Of a stretch of 64,000 nucleotides of DNA, positions 34,061 through 44,907 are shown one piece after another. The stretch lies in assembly GCF_000208745.1 (NCBI RefSeq), contig NC_030853.1, positions 12,507,864 to 12,571,863 of the forward strand, read 5' to 3'. Made by a program: the position numbers and the translations under genes. The stretch comes from Theobroma cacao (Eukaryota; Streptophyta; Magnoliopsida; Malvales; Malvaceae). Position 1 is the first letter of the stretch. Every line of letters starts with the position of its first letter. The notes below the pieces were generated by a model. The model did not search any database. It was not told the origin of the DNA and worked only from the letters and a program-made list of their open reading frames with translations.

Positions 34061-34892
34061 CAACGTTATTGTAAATTAGAATATCACTGTCATAAAGCCA
34101 GTCATTGTCTGAACTGTCATCATGCCATTGTTCAAGCCCATCATCTGAATTGTCATCAAATCTATCTTCACTGGCAACGAACAAATCCTCATTTCCCTCA
34201 TCAAATGTAGAATTATCTTCCAACGTCGCAGTGTCACCCTCCAACCTCACATTGTTGTCCTTAGGTGTCGTATTCTCATTTGACAATGGCATTACACACT
34301 CTATAGTTTCACCCGATCGTTGCATTTGTTAGACAGAAGCAAGTGATTGGTTCGATGCACATCTTGATCGAAATTGTACAGCCAACTGTTCTGTGAATGT
34401 CGTCTGTCTACCAGGCTGCACAAACTCTTGTGCATACCTCAATTGCCATTGTTATGGGTTACGGACCGAATGTTGTGGTATATGTGAAGCATTGAAAATC
34501 TCATTTTGATTGAGCTGATTACCATGTTCTTCAACTTCTTCATGTGACATAACATTTGTTTGGCGTCCCTTAATGCTGACATACACAGTCGGAACATTCC
34601 TCTGTTCTAGCAGAATTAATGCAACATCCTCATCGTCCTTGATAATTGGCCGTGATAGCTTTCCGAGTATACTGATCAATGCATGTAACTCAATCTCATC
34701 AATTTTTTTGTTTACCCCAACAACATCTTCAACCAGCTTCATCAAGCCCGCAAATGACAAATCACTCATAATCCCCCGCATTCGTGACTCACCACCCATG
34801 TAGATGCCATCCACCCACTGACCATCGTGTCTTATCACAAGTTGCCCAATTGGAACCCCACTAAAATTTTGAAAGAATAAAAAATTTGTCAA
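34061..34892 (-). pseudogene. MULE transposase, N-terminal piece
   Basis: 34892-34452 encodes the usual MULE N-terminal region (GVPIGQLVIRHDGQWVDG near 34850, then GESRMRG and LMKLVEDVVG). The frame from 34325 to 34061 is an acidic Asp/Glu/Ser-rich linker (NSDDGLEQWHDDSSDN) ending IYNNV at the A-unit junction. A stop or frameshift lies between the two frames (34330-34452). The ATG at 34892 is only the first in frame; the true start could be upstream or behind a short intron. A 31-bp tandem repeat lies just upstream. Confidence 0.8.
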
Positions 34893-34929
34893 TCATTTTA
34901 CACAATGCATGCTGTGTTCAAAATTTGTT

Positions 34930-35022
34930 GTAAAATGAGGTAACATGCAATGCATATAATGTAAAATGTGGTAACACGCCATGCATATAACGTAAAATAT
35001 GGTAACACGCCATGCATATAAC
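34930..35022. repeat. 31-bp tandem repeat, three copies, upstream of the MULE transposase
   Basis: Units start at 34930, 34961 and 34992; each reads GTAAAAT..GGTAACA..C..TGCATATAA. The last two differ at one base. In minus orientation they lie 40-130 bp upstream of the transposase ATG, so they are in its promoter or leader. From 35023 to 35879 there is no gene: first GC-poor unique sequence, then an AT-rich tract outside the inverted repeat. Confidence 0.9.
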
Positions 35023-35879
35023 CAATGTCGTGACACACTAAAATAACGTTAACACATGTTATAGATGCATGGCGTGTAACAACTCTGGGCAATGTTTCTA
35101 ATCCATGTTCTAATTTACACCAAATGTTTCAAAAATTTAAGTGCGTTGCAGCAATAAACCCAATAACAGGTACCTTGATGTCATCTCTGCTATAGGGTCT
35201 GTTAATCTACGACAATTTAGCCAGATGTCGAGAGATAGACTACAGCCTGATGATGATGGTGCTCAACAAAGAGTTGATAGAGCTCATACAGTCCAAAGAT
35301 CTGAGAGAGCTTACGACAATGGTGCTCAACACAAAGTTGGCAGAGTTGAGATAGTTTAGAGAGTTGAGAGAAAAAGATGACCAAGCTCAAACAGTTGAGC
35401 ATTTATTTGAAACGATATTTTTAAGGGCATTTTGGTCTACTCATGCTTCTTTTTGGCTAGAAACAGATAACTTTATATGGGTGATTTCTGAAATCACTTT
35501 ATCACGAAGTCCTTTTTTCACAATTTCCTTTTAATATACTTATTATATATTAATTAATATTATCAAATGTATAATACTATTTTGTTGTTTATATAATATA
35601 TGTTGTTTATTAGTTATTAAATAAGTATATTATTTGTTAAATGTAAATTACTTCAATATCAATATATAGAAGTTATATATTTATATTACCTAGTATATTA
35701 TTTAATTTAAATTTATTGTCAATTCTTTTTAATTTATATTAACTAATATTAGTATACATCAAGTATTATTATTTTTGTATACCTTATATGGTTTTATATT
35801 ATATCATACTTATCAATTCAATTATTAAAATTATAATATGAAACTAATCGTCAAGAATGACGCACTTACTCCAATTTAG

Positions 35880-37091
35880 AATTATCTTACATAAATATAA
35901 TCAATGTGAAGCATAATGTTATATTATTTTATTATATACATATTAATGACACAAATTATATGTTATAATATTATATGTATATATTTCAAAGTTTGTATAA
36001 CTAATAACTAATTGCAAACAATATGTTATAATAATTACTAATAAAGTTATTAAATGTATTCATATGAATAAAATTTATTATAAGCTAACATATAAAATAT
36101 AGGTGTAATAATTATAACATAGTAATATATATGTAAGATACTTAATATCTCATATATATATATATATAAACTTATAAAGTTATATAACTTAAAATAGATA
36201 ATAGTTAATTTCATATTAATACAGGTTTATATGTAGTTAGATATATATATATATATAATTTGTATACATATAATAAACTAATATATTTTAAATATATTAT
36301 ACTAATTATAAGTTTATTATAAATATCAGTTTGCTTATAATTTATATTAACTAATATTAGTATGTTTCTAAACTATTATTAGTTTTTGTTTAATTGATTA
36401 TTATATCTTATCATGTATTTTTATAAAATTAACAAATTAATTTTGTTCTTTTTATAAATTTTTTAATGTTATAAAATTAATGAATTTTGAATCATTAATT
36501 TATAATGTATGATTCAATAAAGTTTTAAAAAATCTATAAAAATAATCAAAGGAAAACATACTTAAACGTTTAAATATTATAAACTTCAATATGTATATAT
36601 TTGCTTTTATTAATATCTTTTTTTATAAAAGATTAATAAAATTTATAAAAGGTATAAAATATTTTTGGGAAAAAATTAAAAAAAAATCTGTTTCCAACAA
36701 AATTTTCCAACGGAATCTTCCGTTGGAAAATTTCAGTTGGTAATCACTTTTTCCAACAGAAAATTTTGTTGGAAAATTTAGCGGGCTTTAAAATATTTTG
36801 AGTCCTTTAACTTTCTGATAGATTTCCAACAGATAGTTTTTTGTTGAAAAATTCCAACGAAAATCCGTTGGAAAATCCGTCGGAATAGGTGGTGGGTGGA
36901 ATTTTTTTGCGAGCCAAAAAATTCTCCAACGGATTTCCAACAAAAAAATTTCGTTGAAAAATTTCCATTGGAAATCCGTTAGAAATTCGTCGGAAAAATT
37001 ATAACAACTTTTTGTTCAAATTTCGTTGGAAATCCGTTGGAAATTTCCAACAAAATTTTTTCCGTTGGAAAAAAGCTGTTTTCTTGTGGTG
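35880..37091 (-). repeat. MULE right terminal inverted repeat (about 1.2 kb)
   Basis: Reverse complement of 12591-13790, with indels. The outer part (36680-37080) has at least eight TTCCAACGGAA / TTCCGTTGGAA dyads; the inner part is AT-rich with (AT)n tracts near 36155 and 36240. The two inverted repeats have clearly diverged, which points to an old insertion. Confidence 0.85.
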
Positions 37092-37989
37092 GGTCATCCA
37101 CTACATTTCTACATCAACACAATTATATAAACAGCATCACTCCATTATAGAACTTCTCAACATACTGTGTGGATCGTTATACATACATTCATCACATACA
37201 CACTGTCACACAATCATGGAACTTCTTAACATGAAGTGTGATTTCTATCTCATATCATAGCAATATTCCCATTTATACATCTCATTTGTGGTTCAGCACA
37301 CTTTCCGTGCCTATAACTCTTTTGGTCCGTGCACCATATTATCAACATTATTTCACACCCATTTCTAGGGCTTAACATAATATTCACAGTGATCAAACAT
37401 GAATATATCAATACTTATTACATAAATAAATACCATTTAAATAGTGCACCCAAGCATTTAGCTTATTGGTTGATGCATGACCCCTTGCCTAAAAAGTATG
37501 GTTCGAATCTCCCTTCTCCTAATTATAAAAAAAAATAATAATAAAAAAAGGTACTATGTAAGTAGTAACATTAAAAGACTTGACTCAATACACTACGAAG
37601 TATAGTGATGTTGAAGGGCTAGAAGGAAAGCACTGTTACACCTACCAAGTATGAGATAAGGTACTTTTTCACAAGACACCTAACCAAGTGAGCTATTGAT
37701 CTGTAAAACAAAAATAAAGGAAAATAGTTGGTGAGTCACAAAGACTCCATGAGTGGATACGAGGAAAGGGATAAGCCAAGGGAAAGAGTTTTTTCAATAA
37801 ACCATACTTTGTAAAAAAAACATGATATTCACAAATATCCATATAAATCTTTTCAAATGTCAATAATCTAATTTCAACATTTTTCCATAAACACATTGAA
37901 ATTCATTATGCATAAAAGAATTAATAAGCATTTGACCTCTACTTACAAAACATTTTCAAGGAGAAAAACAAGAGAGTTCATATCAATGA
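37092..37989. other. Repeat region D, left of A copy 3 (unclassified, LTR-like)
   Basis: No gene. The section 37630-37985 (CACCTACCAAGTATGAG…GTGAGTCACAAAGACTCCATGAGTGG) distantly parallels family A's ACCTACCAATAG…CTCAGTGAGTGAACATAAG segment. D therefore seems to be a diverged LTR-like relative. It resumes after A copy 3 at 40414. A SINE-like piece lies at 37459-37553. Confidence 0.4.
37459..37553 (+). mobile_element. tRNA-derived SINE-like sequence
   Basis: TAGCTTATTGG (37459-37469) fits an RNA polymerase III A box and GGTTCGAATCTCC (37500-37512) fits a B box, about 30 bp apart. A pyrimidine-rich stretch and an A-rich, AATAATAAT-containing tail to about 37550 follow. This arrangement is typical of plant SINEs, though the body is very short. 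No clear target duplication was found. It could instead be a decayed tRNA gene relic. Confidence 0.45.
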
Positions 37990-40413
37990 TGTCACGACCC
38001 AAATTCTGGGCCATGACCTACGCATGGGCCCAGTGGACATAGCCCACTAAGCCCAAGCAAGCCTATTTACATAATCCCGTTCACTATCCCATCAATTTTT
38101 CATCACCATTACTAGACCACCATTTGTAATTTGCAACTAGACGTATTTTCATAATACAACATAGATATCAAAATTTACTTTTGTATGATCTCAAATAAGG
38201 TTATTCATAGCCATCTCATAATGGCACCATCATTCCAAACTATACAAGCATCGTTAGCAAAGTGATTCCTAGCAATTTACATTTAATGTATATGTACTCA
38301 TATAAAAGACTTCTGACGACCAGCAGAGTGACTTTGGTGAAGGTACGGCTATCGAATGCCATGATACCTACCAATAGTGAATGTAAGTGGACGCCTTAGT
38401 CTCGGTCCCAACTATCTACAAATCTGAAAACATGAAATTTAAAAGAGTGAGTATAAACTCAGTGAGTGAACATAAGAAGGGAACAAGCAATGACAAGGAA
38501 TGTTTTAGAAAACATGATGCACTTACAATAAACCATGCAATTTAGTCTAATTTTTTAGTTAAAACCCCTCATTTCAAACTTTGAATGTTTAATCCCTTAA
38601 TGTTACAAGATCCATGATGAACCATAAAGTTGAATAGAATGAAAATTTCAGTAATGACCAAGCAAGACAAACAAATAGAGGGTTTTCTCGCTGTAGCAAA
38701 AAGGCATTCTTTGTTTGCATATGCTTCGGTTTTTCAAGTATATCTCCCACTACAGAAGTCAAATTGACATGATTTTATGGTCATTAGAAAGCTAAGAGGC
38801 TAGGCTACAACTTTGATGTTAACCATTTTGCCTAGTTCTGAACGAAAGGTGGTCAAAATCATTTTCAAAGTGAAAGCTCTGTACCAAAATTTCGGAACCA
38901 CTCGAGAGTTTCTCGCTGCAACGAGAAGCTTCAGGAAATTTCTCGCTGCAGTGAGAACCAGGCCAATGTAACCCCCCCCAACCCGAGAGTTTCTCGCTGC
39001 AGTGAGAAACAGAGCAATTTAGTTAAAAGGGGTATTGTTACATCAAAAAGTCATTTTCTTGCGAAAATGAAAAGCAATTTGGGAGCAATTAACAATGCCA
39101 ACATACAACACAATCACAATTATTTTCATGAACTTTCTATAACATATATACATATATATATGTATATACATACATCATCATGCATACCATTTCACCACAC
39201 TTAGCTCATGTGCACTCCCTACACACACAATGCAATATCATCATCATGTGCACTCCCTACTCGCAAATAGTCGGGTCATCATCAGCTCAAGTGCACTCCC
39301 ACACAGCACATAGCTGGGTCATCATTATCACACAAAAGAAGCATCCAAAGCATAATATACATATCAATATAATGTGATAACGCATGAACTATTCATATTG
39401 CACATTTCACAAGATAGAAACATTTCATCAAGGGCTTGTTCCCCAAGTATATTTTTTAAAGCAAAAACAAATTAAACTTTCAAATGACTTATTTAAACAT
39501 GTAGGCACTTCCCAAAACATTTTGAAATGCATGTTTACTCACCGGTATTTTTTAAATCTTAGATCGACTCTAACTTCTACTAATGCTCCGAATGGAGATG
39601 TGGGGTCTCGTTGGAATCTATCACACACAATGGCATCACAAATCAACTTAATTAACATAACCATAATTCTGAAAGCTATCTCTTAAATCATGTTCTACCA
39701 GTTATTCCTAACTAGCTTCCAATTGCCATTAAGCAGCTATTTACTTTCACTATTCTACTCACACTAAAGATGAATACATAATCCTCAACTACAAAACATT
39801 TACAAATCTATCCACTAGCCATTTTCAACAACTTAAAAATCAACTATAATTCACTAACCTTGTTAGCTTTGCAATTGAATTCCTTTTCAAAAATTTTCAA
39901 GCATGAAAATTTGGAGTTAACTTAAGAAAAGTTATGGAGGTTTCAAAACAAGCTTCCATAGAAGATGAAAGAAATGTGAGATCGGAGGAAGAAGAAGAAA
40001 AAGAAGCTACTGGAAAATGATATTTATAGCTAAAGCTTATCCAAACTCCACTTAAATTACGAAAATGCCCTTAACAAGTTGGATTTGTCTTCCTCCAATC
40101 CTTTGTGCAATCTTTTTACTCTTTTGACACTCAGACAAAGTCCATAATAGTCTAGAAATACTCGGGTTCATGAAAACTTAAAAATTTTGACTCGAGATGA
40201 AAAATGACCATTTTGCCCCTACATAAGAAATCATCAGTATTTCTATTTTCTTTGTCATTTTATCCTTATTTTCATCATTCATTTATGCCTTAGGCCTTAA
40301 TAATGTTTGAAAGCATACTTCTAGGTGCTCACTAAAGAAATGACGAAATTATCCCTAGTCCGTGATATCGTGTCTACTTCTAGCTACGAGTCTATAAAGA
40401 TCAAGGTCTCACA
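37990..40413 (-). mobile_element. Family A LTR-like unit, copy 3
   Basis: 2424 bp, starting TGTCACGACCC and ending GTCTCACA, with perfect TSDs AATGA (37985-37989 and 40414-40418). It has four CTCGCTG(C/T)AGCGAG-type motifs (about 38686, 38910-38927, 38940-38957 and 38991-39008), the GTGCACTCCC tandem block (39205-39325), and the same tail as copy 1. No internal genes: a solo LTR candidate. Confidence 0.92.
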
Positions 40414-40679
40414 AATGATACCAATACTTTTGTTGTTGGTAGTTGAATCAATCCTTATATAACCCATACTTTGGGCATTACCTCCCACTTAGGGATTAGG
40501 AAAGCACAACACGAGTTTTTCCACTTAATAGTTCTATATCAACCTTTTGACACACGAACACATATTCAACAACTCAATACATCATCAATATTAAGTGAAC
40601 ATCTTAAAAAACTCAATATAGGCATGAATATCACCACAAAGGAATTGGCATGTTCACCTTAATATCATAATTACAAAGT

Positions 40680-40796
40680 GTGTGGTATGATGCCCCACAT
40701 TTAGCCCTTGATCACGTGTGGTATGAAGCCCCACATCTAGCTCAAGTATTCGTGTGGTATAACGCCCCACATCTAGCCCTCTTACAGGTGTGGTAT
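40680..40796. repeat. 36-bp tandem repeat, 3.25 copies, cut by the next copia element
   Basis: Units start at 40680, 40716 and 40752, each reading GTGTGGTAT…GCCCCACAT(C/T)TAGC. A fourth stops after GTGTGGTAT at 40796, exactly where the copia LTR begins. It belongs to region D, and the rest should lie beyond the nested elements on the right. No gene is visible between 40419 and 40679. Confidence 0.85.
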
Positions 40797-42324
40797 TGAT
40801 ATCTTTATCTTGATTTTGAAATGACAAAATTGATTTACTTGAAAGAGATGAAAGAGTTTTCAAAGATGAAGAAAATCCCTAAAGAGTTTTGAAGTTGTTT
40901 TTAAATTGAAAGATATTTTTAAATCTTCAAACTCTAAATTTTCAACTGCAAGAATTGACCTTTAGAAAATGAAGAATCGATTCTCAATTATATAGAAAGC
41001 AAAATCTCTTTTTCTATTATAAGAAAAATCAATTCTCAAACAAGTACCTGTCAGTTTTGGAGAAACAGAATCCACCAGACAAAGCAAGAATTGACACTAA
41101 GAAGTTAACATGTCGATTCTGGAAGCTTGAGAGAGAAAAAGTCAAAAACTTGGAGAAGAAGCAAGAGTTGAAAAATAAATAAGATTGGAACGTAAAATTT
41201 GAAGTTTGAATTTTTGAATTAGCACTAAACACACATAAAGAATCAACACTAATAGCACAACATGTTGATTATGGGAAAAGATAAAAAAGTGTAAACTTGG
41301 AATATGTCATGAAGAATCAACACCAGATGAAGAACATGTCGATTCCCAAGAAAAATAAAAAAATGTAAATTTTCCAAAATTATGAAAAATTGACACCAAA
41401 GGTACAACATGTCGACTTTACAAGCACAAAAGACAAAAGTCCAATTAGCACGAAATGGAAAGAAAAGTTTTGAATCCTACTCCAACGGTAAAAAAGGTCC
41501 AGGTTTATAAATACACAACCAAAGGACATCAAAAGAGAAAGGAAGATCGAGAAAGAAAATTAGAAAAGAAGGAAAAAATAGGGAAAACAAGAAAAGAATA
41601 TTTTTTTAAATGGCTAAAAAAGAAAAATCCTTCCTTTATTTTGATAGTGAGTTGACCATATTCAAAAAGCATACCTTTCCTCACTGTAGAAAGTTTTTGA
41701 GCTTAAATACTCCTATTTCCAACCCTTATTCTTAAAAAGCTTTCACCTTTAGTGCTCCCATTGCTTACCAGCCTTCTTTAGAGGCATAAAGTTCATACCA
41801 TTGTAATCCATTATTGTTTTTGGTTATACCTCTTAGAAAAAAGTAAAGGGGTTGTGCTTTAACCTTAAAAAGGTAGAGACTTTGTGAAAGGTTGTGCTTT
41901 AACCTTGAAAGGCATTGACGTTGTGAGGTTGTGCTTGCTCCTCTTGAAAAGGTAGTGATGTTGAGAGGTTGTGCTTGCTCTTTTTCAAAAGGCAGTGACA
42001 TTATGAGGTTGTGCTTGCTCCTCTCGAAAAGGTAGTGCTTGTGAAAGGTTATGCCTACTCATTGAAAACAAGTTTATAATAGATTCAAACTCCATGTGGT
42101 ATCAAAGAAGAGGATGTAGGCATTGAAGGTCGAACCTCTATAAAAATCATGGCTTTGTTGTTTTTACTTTTCTACACTTTCATATTTTCTTAGGCTCTAT
42201 TTTTTTATTCTACTGCATTGAAGTTTATTTATCTCTTTAATTTGAGAAAAAGAGAAGGTTTTCTCTTGGTAACCAATTCACCCCTCCTTTTGGTTAATTT
42301 ACTTTAAGCTTATCTCAACTAACA
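40797..42324 (+). repeat. 5' LTR of the pol-less copia element
   Basis: 1528 bp. It has a perfect palindrome AGAATCGATTCT at 40973-40984 and several ACATGTCGATT / AGAATCAACAC half-dyads (41015-41415), all upstream of the TATA box. The region 41820-42060 has degenerate tandem units of GGTTGTGCTTGCTC…AAAAGG(C/T)AGTGA type. The 3' LTR copy carries the same palindrome at 46633-46644. Confidence 0.9.
41506..41513 (+). promoter_or_regulatory. TATA box of the pol-less copia LTR
   Basis: TATAAATA in GGTTTATAAATACAC, downstream of the palindrome region. It separates the U3-like part from the transcribed part of the LTR. Confidence 0.6.
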
Positions 42325-42441
42325 ATTGGTATTAGAGCAGGTTCTCAAGTTTTGCAAGTCTAACAACCTTTGAGAGATCTTGAACAAAAGCTTAAAGTAA
42401 CAACAACGGCATCCTCGAGCTTCATTAATGAAAGATAATCT

Positions 42442-43440
42442 ATGATGCGACCTCCATTCAAACGCGAGAACTACCCATTTTGGAGAAAGAGGTTTGAAAA
42501 GTTTATACAATCTATTGATTTGGATCTTTAAGATATTATTGTTGATGGAACTCATGTTTCTAGCAAAACTATTGATGGTGTCAAACGCGTTAAAACAAGA
42601 GCTGAATGGGATTACAAGGATAAAAAGCTGATTTTGTTGAATCGCAAAGCTATGACAACTAGCTTGTGTGTGCTCTTAGTGAGAATCAATTTAATAGGGT
42701 ATCTACGTGCACTTCAACAAAAGAAATTTGAGACACATTAGAAAATTGCTATAAAGGCACAAGTCAAGTTAAAGAGTCAAAAATTAGTATTCTGATTCTT
42801 GATTATGAACTCTTTAAAATGAAAGATGAGGAATCCATTAAAATGAAGTTAGCGAGATTCACCAAAATTATAAGATGATTGAAAGCTTTATGGAGAGAAT
42901 TTCCTAATGCTCCATTAGTGAAGAAAATTCTCCACTACCTACTAAAGTCTTGGAAACCGAAGGTCACTACCATAAAAGAAGCAAAGATCTTAATGTGTTT
43001 AAGCTAGATGAGCTTCTAAGTTCTTTACTCACTTATGAGATGACCTTTAGACATAAGAAAGAAAGAGATGAAGCAATTAGAGAAGAATAAAACAGAAAAG
43101 ACTTTGCTCTCAAAGCTGTAAAACATAGTGATGAAAAGTTACTTGAAAGTGATGTTAAAGAAGATGATTATGATATGATGTAGCTTTGTTGACAAGAAAC
43201 TTTAACAGATTCTTGAGAAATAAGTAAAGAGATAAAAAAAAACCTCTATTAGAGGGATAAACAAAGAAAGAACATGAGAAAAGACATACCAAAGGATGGC
43301 CATGGAAAAGAGCATATAATTTGCTATAAGAATAAAAAATCTAGTCATATCATATATAAATGTCCAAATCTTGAAAAAAGCCATCCAAATAACTGCAAAA
43401 AGAAAGCCATGGTAGCTACTTTGAGTGATAATGATGAGTC
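42442..43440 (+). pseudogene. First gag-like module of the pol-less copia element
   Basis: ATG at 42442 opens a UBN2-type gag start (PFKRENYPFWRKRFEKFIQ), with TAA in place of a conserved residue near 42530, then a decayed gag body with many frameshifts. A zinc-knuckle remnant (ICYKNKKSSHIIYKCPNL, 43318-43375; second Cys lost) precedes a basic segment. This is the ordinary N-to-C order of a complete gag, already damaged. Confidence 0.7.
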
Positions 43441-43723
43441 ATAAAATGAAGAAAGAAAAAAGATAGACAATTCCTACTATATGGCAGTTAATGATCTCAT
43501 GGATGAAGATCTTTTGGAATCTAATATGCAAATAGATAACTCACAATGTCTTGATGTTGGATGTTTAAGTCATTCAATAATTATTAAGGAAAAAGTTATG
43601 GATGTTAAAGGAAAATGTAGTAATTCTATTTCTGAAAATGGCCACCATGGCAAAGTTCAAGTACTAGAAGAAGTCACGTCGATAGACATAACTCTACTCC
43701 CAACAAAGGAAAATCAACAATAG

Positions 43724-44460
43724 ATTTTCCAAAATTTAACGGTGAAGATTACCTTCATTGGAAGAATTAAATAAAACTGTTTATTTAAGGAAATGATCAT
43801 GAAGTCTAGAGGATAATTAAAGATGGATCATGCAAGTTGATCAGAGAATTAAATGAATGGGATGGAAGTCACTTAAACAAGCTGGAACTTGATGCCAAAG
43901 CTGTCCATATTCTCTTTTTTACACCTGAAGGCAGTGAATACGGCAAAGTCTCTTCATGTAACAGTGTCAAAGAAATATGGGAAAGACTAGAAGAATTATA
44001 TGAATAAAAAGAGCTAGACGAAAATAATAGTTCAACAAGAAATAATAAGTTAAGAAAGTTTTAACCCTCACAACAAGATGATGAAGCAAGCTTTTCATTC
44101 TTAAATTAGGAAGGGAAGGTAAGATTCTTATCCAATGGAATGTTTAAATATGCTTATGAAGAATTTGAGGAGGCTTTTAAAATATTAACTCATAGTTATG
44201 AGAAAATGAAGTTAGAAAATGAAGAAAATACTTTAAATCATAATGTTAAAAATGATTTTTTAAGAAATGCAAAATTTAAATTAGAAAAGGAAAATAAGAG
44301 ATTGAAAATGGATTTTAAAATATGTGAAAAGAATCTTAATGATGTAAGAAATGAGAATGAAAAGTAAAGAAATGCCTTTGAAAATTACAAAAAGAAAATT
44401 GATTGGATAAGTTTCAAAAGTAAAGCCTTGATTATTGATCATCTTTTATTGTTGTAACTA
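43724..44460 (+). pseudogene. Second gag-like module of the pol-less copia element
   Basis: About 290 bp after the first module's knuckle, a second gag start appears: IDFPKFNGEDYLHWKN (43720-43770), then IIKDGSCKLIRELNEW, and KLELDAKAVHILFF…SSCNSVKEIWERLEELYE to about 44005. A Glu/Lys-rich coiled-coil-like frame follows at 44140-44365. The two modules are only distantly similar to each other, so this looks like acquisition from a different copia subfamily, not a recent duplication. Stops break it in several places. Confidence 0.65.
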
Positions 44461-44907
44461 ACAAAAGGATCCAAAGAAAATTGGATACCAAAAATCAAGT
44501 GAAAACATGTTTTGCAGGCAAATCAAAGCTAGAAAGAATAAATTTCTGAAAGTTCAAGCTCTTATTGCGATCTAGTGAACTCTGAATCAAAAACTACTAG
44601 TTTATAAAACATGAGTCTTATTTGATTGATTTTATGTTGCTTCAAATAAATTAGTTTTTTTATTATTCTTTTATGTGAAAACTTGATTGAATGCTCGGAG
44701 ATGATATTAGTCACATTTTCATTTCATGCATAAACATCACCTAAAGCTAGAGAAAATTGCAAGTGGAATTTAATTTCTTTCTTGGAAAGCATCATATATC
44801 AGATTGAAGTTAAAATCCTCTATTTTCTAAAAGGTTGTCAAAACTTCAGAGTTCAAAAGACGTCTCTTCAAATTCTAGAGACACAACCGTTGCAATCTTA
44901 ATCAAAA

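Larger units (their letters stand above)
12591..37091 (-). mobile_element. Mutator-like element (MULE) with long terminal inverted repeats, carrying nested insertions
   Basis: Two long inverted repeats (12591-about 13790 and about 35880-37091) bracket a minus-strand MULE transposase pseudogene. The ends are CACAACAAGAAAA on the left and the complement of CACCACAAGAAAA on the right. Removing the copia element (15045-30096) and the A unit (31376-34060), each with one TSD copy, leaves about 6.75 kb, a plausible size for a once-autonomous MULE. I could not find a convincing 9-11 bp TSD: CATGGACT at the left and CATCCACT at the right agree at six of eight bases. The terminal CACNACAAGAAAA resembles CACTA ends, but the encoded transposase is MULE type. 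Confidence 0.8.

Noticed and set aside
12591..37091. Calling the large element a CACTA transposon because of its CACNACAAGAAAA tips
   Set aside because: The only transposase inside is MULE type and no matching 3-bp TSD flanks the ends. The tip similarity is reported as a finding instead.
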